From assembly GCF_024497955.1 (NCBI RefSeq), contig NZ_JANHKP010000005.1, positions 1 through 64,000 of the forward strand: DNA of 64,000 nt, in the 5' to 3' direction. The position numbers were made by a program, and so were the translations under genes. The stretch's first letter is position 1. Every line of letters begins with the position of its first letter. The notes beneath the pieces are model-generated. The model did no database searches, was not told the DNA's origin, and was given only the letters and a program-made list of their open reading frames with translations. Positions 37,710 to 44,920 of the stretch are shown piece after piece. This DNA comes from Streptomyces sp. C10-9-1. GTDB lineage: Bacteria > Actinomycetota > Actinomycetes > Streptomycetales > Streptomycetaceae.

Positions 37710-40322
37710 TCAGGCCGGTGTGGGAAGGGGGGCGCCGGCCAGGGCGTCGACGGTGAACAGCGCGTCGGGTCGGGGGTCGAGCAACTGGGCCAGGAACAGC
37801 AGCACTCCGGCGGAACCGCTGTACAGGTCGGCGCTGTAGCGCAGTGACTGGTCGCCCAGCATCCGGACGCCGGTCCCGTGCGGTATCGCGTACTTGAACA
37901 GCCCCCGGGCGGCCCTGACGGCGGCGCTGCGGGTCGCCGGGTCGCCGGTGATCCGGGCGTGGTCGGCCAGGACGAGCCCGTAGCCGGACAGCCCCTGGTA
38001 GAGGCCGGGCATGACGGTCGTCAGCAGGTGCAGCGGGGCCAGCAGCCGGGGCAGTGCGTCGGTGAGCCGCTCGTCGTCGACCAGGCCCAGGTAGCGGGTG
38101 GCCGTGTGCGCGAGGCCGGCCGAGCCGGAGTAGAGGTACGCCACCACGCGGCCGTCGGCCGCCGAGACGGGGAAGGTCAGGTCGGGGGCGGCGGGGTCCG
38201 TGGCCCGGTCGAGTTCGGCGTGGAGCAGCCGGAGGCCCCGGGTGAGGTGGTCGGCGTCGCCGGTCACGGCGGCGAGTTGCTGGAGGAGCAGGGCGACGCC
38301 GCAGGGGCCGTGCAGCAGCCCGGTGGCGTCGTCGGGGCCGAGCCGTTCGGCCAGGCGGTCGTCGTCGGGTGGCAGGGCGCGGGTGAGGGCGAGCGCCCGG
38401 TCGACGTGGTGCTCGTCGCGGGTGTGGCCGTACAGGGCCAGATGGGCCAGTGCGACGCCCGCCGACCCGCCGTAGAGGGTGGCGCTGCCGGCGGTGAGCG
38501 GGTGCCTGTCCGCGGCGGCCAGCAGGTCGGCCGCCTCGGTGACCATTCCGTGGTCGGCGAGGACCCGCGCGATGCCCGCGGTGCCGACGTAGAACCCGGG
38601 GGCCAGTGCGTCGGCGGCGTCGAGTGCGTCCCGGCGCAGCCGGTGCAGGACGCCGTCGGGCAGCGTCCTGCCCGCGTGGCGCAGCGCGTGGGCGACGCCG
38701 GCCGTGCCGTAGGCGACGCAGAGCGTGTTGCTCTGGTAGCCCTCCATGATGGTGGGGAAGACCCGTGCCGGGTGGTCGGGTTCGGCCATCGCGAGCAGCG
38801 CGTCCGCGATGCCGTCGCGCAGGGCCGTCAGGTGGGTGGCCGGGTCGCCGGCGACCTCTTCGGGGCCGGGCAGGGGTGAGCGGCCCTCCGGGCGGTGGTA
38901 GCGGGTGACGCGCGCCCACAGGGACCGCGGTACGGGGGCCCGTTCGGCCAGCTCCGCGTGCTGGTGGGCCAGGGCGTCGGGGTTGCGCCGGGCCACGTGC
39001 TGAAGGGGGCCGAGGAGCAGGTGGGTCAGCGCGCAGAGGCCGTAGTGGTCGTACACGACGGGGTCGTCGCCGCGCAGCTCGGCGGGCGGGCTGTAGCCGG
39101 GCGTTCCCAGCGGGGTGAAGGGCGTTCCGGCGGGCCGGGCGGCCTCGAAGTCGACCAGCCGGACGCGGTCGTCGTCGTCGACCAGGACGTTGCCGGGGCT
39201 GACGTCCACGAAGAGGAGCCCGGTGGCGTGCAGCCGGTCGAGGGCCTGCCCGATCGCCGCGATGATCCGTTCGCAGCGTTCGTAGTAGGCGAGGATGTCC
39301 GCGCGGGTGGCGGTGACGTGCAGGAGGGGGCTCGTGCCGGACATCCAGTGCGACAGCGGGCGGCCGTGCACGAGTTCCGTGACCAGGAAGTCGTGTTCCC
39401 AGACCCGGAACCGCCCGACGGGCCGCGGGGCCAGTCCGGGTGCGGCGCGGTGCAGGTGGCGCAGGGTCTCCCATTCGGCGTGCAGCGCCTCGGTGGCCGT
39501 GGTCCCGTCGGCGGCCACACCGCAGTGGGCGCGTGCCTCCTTGATGAAGACCCTGCGGCCGGTGGCCACCTCGCGGCCGCGGTAGGTGCCGCCCGCGTTG
39601 CTGAACCGGATCGCCTCCTCGAAGGCGAAGCCCCCGAAGATCGGCGGCCGGTCCGCGGTCCGGGGCCCTCGCGGCGCGGTCGGGCCGGGCGTGTCCGCGG
39701 GCCGGAAGGGGTCGGTGAGTCCTTCGGGCAGGGTGAAGCCGAGTGCGCGGCGGTCCTCGACGAGGTTCCCGCGGCCGTCGGCGACGAGGTACAGGCTGGT
39801 GCCGTCGGCCCGCACGCGGCGCCGGGAGACGAAGGCCCCGTAGCGGTAGTGGACGGTCCGCGAGGTGCCGAACCGGCGGTCGGTGAGGATGAAGGGGCCT
39901 TCCTCGCCGTCCAGTTCGGCGCTCAGGTGCTCCATCAGGCGGCGGGCGGCGGGCGCGTCGTGCGGATAGGCCGCGATGAACTTCCCGTTCTGGACGCGCG
40001 ATGCCTGCTTGGCGTGCGTCCGGTAGTGGAGGACCCGGTCCGAGAGGTGCTTGAAGCGCACCTCGTGGGCGAAGCACACGCGGGCGACGGTGTCGAGGAC
40101 GTGGGCGAGCCGGTCGGGGCGGGCCGAGACGTGCACCTTCCAGCCGTCCTCGGCACCGCGGGTCCCGCCGCGCCTCCACACGGTCCACGGTCCGGACGCG
40201 GTGCCCTCCCATCCGTCGGGCACCGCGGCGGGCCGCAGGGGCTCGCCCCGCCCGGAGCCGCTCTCCAGGGGCGCGTAGAACTCCTGGTCCGCGACGACGT
40301 ACGCGAAGGGGTTCTTCTTCAT
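37710..40322 (-). CDS. lanKC: Class III lanthionine synthetase LanKC
   Basis: 870 aa, usual length. N-terminal pSer/pThr lyase domain (about 1-215; 'HVSARPDRLAHVLDTVARVC', 'VRFKHLSDRVLHYRTHAKQA'). Ser/Thr kinase domain (about 228-500) with Lys261 ('RRVFIKEARAH'), catalytic 'FVDVSPGNVLVDD' (Asp373, Asn378) and 'DFE' at 391-393. C-terminal LanC-like cyclase (about 520-870) with repeated 'YGTAGVAHAL', 'YGGSAGVALAH', 'HGPCGVALLLQ' and 'YSGSAGVLLFL'. The zinc triad of class I/II/IV cyclases is not evident, which marks class III rather than LanL. It phosphorylates, eliminates and cyclises Ser residues of the adjacent precursor to lanthionine or labionin. ATG with GAGGTGG upstream. Confidence 0.95.
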   Translation of the reverse strand: MKKNPFAYVVADQEFYAPLESGSGRGEPLRPAAVPDGWEGTASGPWTVWRRGGTRGAEDGWKVHVSARPDRLAHVLDTVARVCFAHEVRFKHLSDRVLHYRTHAKQASRVQNGKFIAAYPHDAPAARRLMEHLSAELDGEEGPFILTDRRFGTSRTVHYRYGAFVSRRRVRADGTSLYLVADGRGNLVEDRRALGFTLPEGLTDPFRPADTPGPTAPRGPRTADRPPIFGGFAFEEAIRFSNAGGTYRGREVATGRRVFIKEARAHCGVAADGTTATEALHAEWETLRHLHRAAPGLAPRPVGRFRVWEHDFLVTELVHGRPLSHWMSGTSPLLHVTATRADILAYYERCERIIAAIGQALDRLHATGLLFVDVSPGNVLVDDDDRVRLVDFEAARPAGTPFTPLGTPGYSPPAELRGDDPVVYDHYGLCALTHLLLGPLQHVARRNPDALAHQHAELAERAPVPRSLWARVTRYHRPEGRSPLPGPEEVAGDPATHLTALRDGIADALLAMAEPDHPARVFPTIMEGYQSNTLCVAYGTAGVAHALRHAGRTLPDGVLHRLRRDALDAADALAPGFYVGTAGIARVLADHGMVTEAADLLAAADRHPLTAGSATLYGGSAGVALAHLALYGHTRDEHHVDRALALTRALPPDDDRLAERLGPDDATGLLHGPCGVALLLQQLAAVTGDADHLTRGLRLLHAELDRATDPAAPDLTFPVSAADGRVVAYLYSGSAGLAHTATRYLGLVDDERLTDALPRLLAPLHLLTTVMPGLYQGLSGYGLVLADHARITGDPATRSAAVRAARGLFKYAIPHGTGVRMLGDQSLRYSADLYSGSAGVLLFLAQLLDPRPDALFTVDALAGAPLPTPA

Positions 40323-40385
40323 GACGTTCCGCCACCTCGTTCGTCGCCGTTGGACCGGTCCGATGGGATCGTGGGCACGACGGAC

Positions 40386-40427
40386 GGTGGTGTGCCGCGG
40401 CCTGCGGCACCGGTGCGGCACACCACC
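40386..40427 (-). terminator. Hairpin between lanA and lanKC (terminator/attenuator)
   Basis: GGTGGTGTGCCGC at 40386-40398 pairs exactly with 40415-40427 around a 16-base loop that can itself fold. It begins 28 bases after the precursor stop and ends 64 bases before the synthetase start. Such hairpins commonly give a high precursor-to-enzyme ratio by partial termination or by protecting the short mRNA. Confidence 0.75.
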
Positions 40428-40454
40428 CCGTTCCGGGTCAGATCCGGCCCGGCG

Positions 40455-40613
40455 TCAGCACTCCCCCAGGCTGACGGTGCTGATCAGCTCGTCGCCGGGG
40501 GCGTCGGCCGAGAGGTCCTGCAGTTCCCGCACGGAGTGGGCCTCGACCTCGGCCTCCTCCTCGCTCTCGACGCCCGGGGTCTCCTCGGGGGTGGGCTCGT
40601 TGATCTCCGACAT
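40455..40613 (-). CDS. lanA: Class III lanthipeptide precursor (52 aa)
   Basis: ATG with GAGGAG nine bases upstream. The acidic leader ('EINEPTPEETPGVESEEEAE') carries 'VRELQDLSAD', resembling the leader element (LLDLQ-like) recognised by LanKC enzymes. The core ends 'DELISTVSLGEC': Ser45-x2-Ser48-x3-Cys52, exactly the labionin motif, with Cys as the last residue. Thr46 could be a further dehydration site. Only one ring motif is present, whereas SapB-type and labyrinthopeptin-type peptides have two. Lies 132 bases upstream of lanKC on the same strand. Cleavage site unknown; no AplP/FlaP-type leader peptidase is visible nearby. Confidence 0.88.
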   Translation of the reverse strand: MSEINEPTPEETPGVESEEEAEVEAHSVRELQDLSADAPGDELISTVSLGEC

Positions 40614-40914
40614 GGCCGGTCTCCTCGTCCGCTCGGGGATGGCGGTCACCTGCGGGTCTCCGCCTGTGCCCCGACGTTAGGGCGAGGGTGTTCGACGACG
40701 GCTTGCCATCGGTATGGCGCCGGTATCCCGGCCAGGTCCGGCGGGTGGCGCGGCGGTTGCGGCCGGGAAGCGGGCGCCGGCGCGGAGCGTGCACGGTGCC
40801 TGGCGCTCGACCGGCGGGTGACCTACGCTCCCTTAAGGCATCAGCTGAAATGAATGACATGCGCGATCTCATTGTTGCTGGCAGGGACCTGGTCCCGCTC
40901 AGGGGGGAACATTC
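40614..40914. promoter_or_regulatory. Divergent promoter region shared by the two RiPP-like operons
   Basis: 301 bases separate lanA (leftward) from the SARP gene (rightward). The SARP-proximal 70 bases are AT-richer than their surroundings ('TACGCT' near 40,824 could be a -10 box). SARP proteins bind short direct repeats near -35 elements; I see no repeat clear enough to call. The shared region makes coordinated control of both operons plausible. Confidence 0.45.
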
Positions 40915-42774
40915 ATGGAAGCTCCGCACGCCCGGCCCCCGGTGCCCCTGCGGTTCACCGTCCTCGGACCGCTGACCGCCCGGTGCGGCCGGGACTCCTT
41001 GCCACTCGGGCCGCTCAAGCAGCGCCTGGTGCTGGCCATGCTGCTGTGCAACCCCGACCGCCCCGTCCCCGTGGCCACCTTGACCCAGGCCCTCTGGGAG
41101 GACGCCCCGCCCCGCACCGCGCGGAAGAACCTCCAGGTCTACGTCTCCACCCTGCGGGGGGTCCTGGCGGACGCGGGCGCGGGCGACCGGCTGACCCACC
41201 AGGCCGGGGGCTACCGGCTCCGCCTCGGCGAGGACGAGGTGGACGTCTCGCGGTTCCACGCTCTGGCGCGGGCCGGGAGGAGCGCGGCGGGCCAGGGCGC
41301 CCCGGCGGCCGCGGCCCGCCTGCTGCGCCGGGCCCTCGACCTGTGGCAGGGCGCGCCCCTGGCGGAGCTGAGCGCGTCGGCAGCCGTCGCGGCCGAGGCC
41401 GAGCGGCTGGAGCTGCGCCGGGTGCAGGTCCACGAGGACTGGGCCGAGGCCGAGCTGGGTCTCGGCAACGCCGGGGACGTCGCCGACGTCACCGGGGAAC
41501 TGGCCGAGAAGCACCCTCTGCGCGAGCGGTTGATCGCTGCCCAGATGAACGCGCTGTACGCCACCGGCCGGCAGACGGAGGCGCTCGCCGTCTACGACGG
41601 GCTGCGGCAGCGGCTCGCCGCCGAGCTCGGTCTGGAGCCGAGCCCCCCGCTGTCCTCGCTGTACCGGTCCATGCTGTCCGGCGGCTCCGTCGCGGCGGGC
41701 CTCCGCCCGGGAGGGGGCCGGGAGGCGGCGGCCGGTGCCGGGCCGCGCCGCGGTGCACGCTGCCTCCTCCCCGCGGACCTGCCGGACTTCACCGGACGCG
41801 GGCCGTTGCTCGGGGAGCTGACGGACGTGCTGTCCGGCGGCTGGTGCCGTCTGGCGGTGCTGACGGGGCCGGTCGGCGTCGGCAAGACGGCCCTCGCCGT
41901 GCGCGGGGCCCACCGGCTCGCCCGGCGGTTCCCCGACGGGAGGCTCCTGGTGCGGATGCGCCGGGAGGACGGCGGGCGGCGTCCGGCCGCCGAGGTGCTC
42001 GGCGAGGTGCTCCGCTTCGCCGGAGCCCCCGAACCCCTCCCCGGCCATCCCGAGGAGGCCGCCGCCTCCTGGCGCGAGTGGCTCGCCCACCGCCGGGTCC
42101 TGCTGGTGCTCGACGACGCCGCGGGCGAGGGGGCGGTCCGGTCCCTGGTCCCGGACGGCGGAGAGAGCGCCGTCGTGGTCACCGCGCGGTCCCGGCTGTC
42201 CGGTCTGGCGGGGGCGTACCGCCTGGACGTACCGCCGTTCACCCGCGGCGAGGCCGTGGAACTCCTCGGCCGGCTCATCGGGCCGGGCCGGGTGGAGGGC
42301 GACCCGGTGGCCGCCGACGGCATCCTGGCCACGACCGGGCTGCTGCCCCTGGCCGTCCGTGCCGCCGGGCTGAAGCTCGCGGTGCTGCGGCACCTGCGGC
42401 TGCGCGAGTTCGCCGCCCGGCTGGCGGACCCCGGAGCCCTGCTGGACGAACTGGCCGCCGGGGACGTGGACGTGCGCCGCCGGGTGGCCGAGAGCTGGCG
42501 CGACCTCTCCGAGGCCGACGGCGCGCTCCTGCGCCGCCTCGGCGTGCTCCCCGGTCCCGTCTTCACCCTGCACCAGGCCAGTACCGCCCTGCGCTGCGAG
42601 GCGGAACCGCTCCGCAGGCGGCTGGAGGGGCTGATCGACGCGGGGGTCCTCAGTGTGCCCGACGCCGAGGTCACCGCCCACGCGGTCCGCTACGAACTGC
42701 CGTGTCTGACGCACCTGTACGCCGTCGCGAGCAGCACCCATACCGGTTCCGAACCGACGCCCGCCGCCGGGTGA
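40915..42774 (+). CDS. SARP-family transcriptional activator with NB-ARC-type ATPase
   Basis: 619 aa. The N-terminal OmpR-type winged helix ('FTVLGPLTARCGRDSLPLGP', 'VPVATLTQALWEDAPPRTAR', 'VYVSTLRGVLADAG') is followed by a bacterial transcriptional activation domain ('VDVSRFHALARAGRSAAG' to 'YDGLRQRLAAELGLEPSPPL'). An NTPase follows, with P-loop 'LTGPVGVGKTALAVRGAHRL' and 'RRVLLVLDDAAGEG'. Pathway-specific activators of this type switch on Streptomyces biosynthetic clusters. Start ATG preceded by AGGGGGGAAC. First gene of the rightward operon, 55 bases before the radical SAM gene. Confidence 0.93.
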   Translation: MEAPHARPPVPLRFTVLGPLTARCGRDSLPLGPLKQRLVLAMLLCNPDRPVPVATLTQALWEDAPPRTARKNLQVYVSTLRGVLADAGAGDRLTHQAGGYRLRLGEDEVDVSRFHALARAGRSAAGQGAPAAAARLLRRALDLWQGAPLAELSASAAVAAEAERLELRRVQVHEDWAEAELGLGNAGDVADVTGELAEKHPLRERLIAAQMNALYATGRQTEALAVYDGLRQRLAAELGLEPSPPLSSLYRSMLSGGSVAAGLRPGGGREAAAGAGPRRGARCLLPADLPDFTGRGPLLGELTDVLSGGWCRLAVLTGPVGVGKTALAVRGAHRLARRFPDGRLLVRMRREDGGRRPAAEVLGEVLRFAGAPEPLPGHPEEAAASWREWLAHRRVLLVLDDAAGEGAVRSLVPDGGESAVVVTARSRLSGLAGAYRLDVPPFTRGEAVELLGRLIGPGRVEGDPVAADGILATTGLLPLAVRAAGLKLAVLRHLRLREFAARLADPGALLDELAAGDVDVRRRVAESWRDLSEADGALLRRLGVLPGPVFTLHQASTALRCEAEPLRRRLEGLIDAGVLSVPDAEVTAHAVRYELPCLTHLYAVASSTHTGSEPTPAAG

Positions 42775-42779
42775 ACCCG

Positions 42780-42800
42780 CCCCGCCCACAGTGGGCGGGG
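42780..42800. terminator. Hairpin between SARP and radical SAM genes
   Basis: CCCCGCCCAC and its exact complement GTGGGCGGGG, separated by one A. It starts six bases after the SARP stop and ends 30 bases before the radical SAM start. May terminate or attenuate SARP transcription, or mark a boundary so that the radical SAM operon has its own level. Confidence 0.6.
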
Positions 42801-42829
42801 CAGGGCACCGAGCCGAAGGGAGGACCGCC

Positions 42830-43948
42830 GTGGAACTCGCCGCGCTCATGGGCCTGCGCCCGGAGCCCGCCGCCGGGCTGCTGATGATGCTGACCCGGCG
42901 CTGTCCGCTGCGCTGCGCGCACTGCTCCACCGACTCGACGATGTCCGCAGGCGGGCCGGACCCCGGCCGGCTGCTCGGGTTCGTCGACTCCTTCACGCCC
43001 GGCGACCGGCCCGAGGTACTGATGATGACCGGCGGCGAACCGCTGCTGATGCCCGAGCTCAGCGCCGAACTGGCCGTGCGGGCACGGCGGGCGGGAACCC
43101 GCAGCGCACTGCTGACGGGCGCCTTCTTCGCCCGCGGTGCCGCCGGACGCCCGCGCCGGGCCCGGGCGGTGATCCCCGCCCGCATCCGGCGGGCGATCGG
43201 CGCCGTCGACCACCTGTCGGTGAGCGTGGACGCCTTCCACGAGCGGGAGGTGGCCAGGGCCGACGTCTTCCGGGTCGTCCACGAGGTACTGGACTCCGGG
43301 ACCTCCGTCAGCCTCCATGTGGTCGGTACCGATGCGCGGGACCCCTACCTGGCGGACGTGACCACGGCCGTGCGCGAGGCCTTCGACGACCGCGTGCCGA
43401 TGCTCGTGAACACCGTCCGCGCGGTGGGGCGGGCCGCCGGGCCGCCGGGCGCGCGGGTCGCGGGCCCGGCGCCGGTCGACCCGCTGCGCTCCGGCCCGTG
43501 CTCGATGGCCGCCTGGCCGGTGGTGGCGGCCGACGGCACGGTGGTGGCCTGCTGCAACCAGGACGTGGTCGACCGCCGTCCCGTCCCGGCCCATCTGCTG
43601 CTCGGTCACGTCGCCGAGGACGGCTGGGCCGCCGTGCGGGGGCGGACGCTGGCCTCGCCGGTGCTGCGCTCGGTACGGACCGGCGGACCGCTGCGGCTGC
43701 TGGCCCGCCACGGAGGCCCGGAGGCGCGGTCCGCCGGCGGTGCGGGCTACTGCGCGGGCTGCCGCACCCTGTCCGAGCACCCGGAGGCGATCGAGGGTGC
43801 CACGCGGGTCGCCTCCGGCGCCGCCGGGGCGCTGCTGGACCGCCGGGCCGCCCGCCGGCGGCGGGAGGCGGGGCCGGTGGAGTACGTGCGCCGCCACGGC
43901 TGCGCGGCCTTCGCGGAGCTCGTGGCACTGCCCGGGACCGCGCCGTGA
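42830..43948 (+). CDS. Radical SAM protein with SPASM-like C-terminus
   Basis: 372 aa from GTG 42830 (GGGAGGACC seven bases upstream). The 4Fe-4S/SAM motif CxxxCxxC is Cys25, Cys29 and Cys32 in 'LTRRCPLRCAHCSTDS', followed by 'MMTGGEPLLMPEL' (GGE, SAM amino group) and 'DHLSVSVDAFHEREV'. A C-terminal cysteine set, 'GPCSMAAWPVVAADG', 'VVACCNQD' and 'GYCAGCRTL', looks like auxiliary cluster ligands (SPASM/twitch). Such enzymes install thioether or C-C links in peptides. Stop overlaps the next gene (GTGA). Likely substrate is the 77-aa peptide encoded two genes later (inferred). Confidence 0.88.
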   Translation: MELAALMGLRPEPAAGLLMMLTRRCPLRCAHCSTDSTMSAGGPDPGRLLGFVDSFTPGDRPEVLMMTGGEPLLMPELSAELAVRARRAGTRSALLTGAFFARGAAGRPRRARAVIPARIRRAIGAVDHLSVSVDAFHEREVARADVFRVVHEVLDSGTSVSLHVVGTDARDPYLADVTTAVREAFDDRVPMLVNTVRAVGRAAGPPGARVAGPAPVDPLRSGPCSMAAWPVVAADGTVVACCNQDVVDRRPVPAHLLLGHVAEDGWAAVRGRTLASPVLRSVRTGGPLRLLARHGGPEARSAGGAGYCAGCRTLSEHPEAIEGATRVASGAAGALLDRRAARRRREAGPVEYVRRHGCAAFAELVALPGTAP

Positions 43949-44670
43949 CCACTGCCCGGCCGCGCCCGACGGCCGCGGAGGCCCTGCGCGCGAGGATGCG
44001 GCTCACCGAACCGGCGGTGCGCGCGGCCACCGCCGCGCTGTGGCGCGCCCCCGGCCTCGCCCGGCGCTACCCGGAGTACCTCCGGCTGATGCACGGTGTG
44101 GTGCGCGCCTCCGTGCCGCTGATGGAACGGGCCGCCGGGCGCTGCGCCCTGCTGCGCGACCCCGTCGCGGGGCCGCTGGCCCGCTACCTCGCCGCCCACA
44201 TCGAGGAGGAACGCGGTCACGACGCCTGGCTGGCCGCCGACCTGGCGGCTCTCGGCCACGACCCCGACCCGGCGCTCGGACGACCGCCGCCGCCCGCCGT
44301 GGCCTCGCTGGTCGGCGCCCAGTACTACTGGGTCGAGCACCACCACCCCGTCGCCCTGCTGGGCTACATCGCCGTCCTGGAGGGCAACGCCCCGGCGCAC
44401 TGGCTCGCCGACCGGGTGGTCCGGGACGCCGGCGTGCCCGCGACCGCCCTGCGCACCGTCCGCGCGCACGCCGACCTGGACACCGGCCACAGCGACGCCC
44501 TCTACGCCCTGCTCGACGGGCTGGACCTGGCCCCCGGCCAGGTGGACGCCGTGACGACGAGCGCTCTGTTCACGGTCGACGCCCTGCTCGGGCTGTTCGG
44601 CACACTCACCCGCACGCCCCGCCCCGGTGGCCCGCACGGCTTCCCGGGAACCGCAGGAGGTACGTCTTGA
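43945..44670 (+). CDS. Heme-oxygenase-like (putative diiron) redox enzyme
   Basis: 241 aa, all-helical. 'YLAAHIEEERGHDAWLAADL' and 'GAQYYWVEHHHPVALLGYI', with 'AHADLDTGHSDALYALLDGL', provide Glu/His/Asp residues spaced as in the iron-containing redox enzyme family (heme-oxygenase-like diiron oxidases). GTG overlaps the radical SAM stop; its own stop overlaps the TTG start of the next gene. Probable oxidative tailoring enzyme acting with the radical SAM protein; reaction unknown. Metal identity is inferred from the family. Confidence 0.75.
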   Translation: MTTARPRPTAAEALRARMRLTEPAVRAATAALWRAPGLARRYPEYLRLMHGVVRASVPLMERAAGRCALLRDPVAGPLARYLAAHIEEERGHDAWLAADLAALGHDPDPALGRPPPPAVASLVGAQYYWVEHHHPVALLGYIAVLEGNAPAHWLADRVVRDAGVPATALRTVRAHADLDTGHSDALYALLDGLDLAPGQVDAVTTSALFTVDALLGLFGTLTRTPRPGGPHGFPGTAGGTS

Positions 44671-44900
44671 CGGAGCAAGCCCGCCCCGCGCCCGAAGCAG
44701 TCCCCGAGGCCCCCGACGTGCTCGGCGAGCTCCGGGCCCAGGGCTTCGACGTCTCCGCCCTCACCGAGGAGCAGCGGACGCTCATCCACGGCCTCAGCGT
44801 CGACGAACTCGCCCTGCTGCTGGACATCAAGGCCCGGCTGGAGGACGCCGGGGACGAGGTCCACGCGCACAGCGAGATCGCCGGTGGAGCCCTCTTCTGA
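44667..44900 (+). CDS. Candidate RiPP precursor / small cluster peptide (77 aa)
   Basis: Rare TTG start overlapping the previous stop (TTGA), with AGGAGG seven bases upstream deciding the start. Leader-like acidic part 'APEAVPEAPDVLGELRAQGF', then 'DVSALTEEQRTLIHGLSVDE', 'LALLLDIKARLEDAGDEV' and the short tail 'HAHSEIAGGALF'. It has no Cys, so a sactionine or thioether on itself is impossible; Phe, His or Ser could be modified. From memory it resembles small proteins labelled 'aroma-sacti cluster domain' beside radical SAM enzymes; I cannot verify this here. Alternatives: carrier or recognition protein rather than precursor. Confidence 0.7.
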   Translation: MTEQARPAPEAVPEAPDVLGELRAQGFDVSALTEEQRTLIHGLSVDELALLLDIKARLEDAGDEVHAHSEIAGGALF

Positions 44901-44920
44901 CGGGACGGGGAACAGCAGCC

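Noticed and set aside
35989..40410. A 1,473-aa minus-strand open frame
   Set aside because: It is an out-of-frame shadow of LanKC and the MFS gene, very rich in Arg and Pro, with no domain; the LanKC and MFS frames are unmistakable.
38895..40853. A 652-aa plus-strand open frame opposite LanKC
   Set aside because: Gly/Val/Glu-rich mirror of the LanKC coding strand with no ribosome site or known domain.
44667..44900. Calling the 77-aa peptide a sactipeptide precursor
   Set aside because: It contains no cysteine, so Cys-to-alpha-carbon thioether links cannot form on it.
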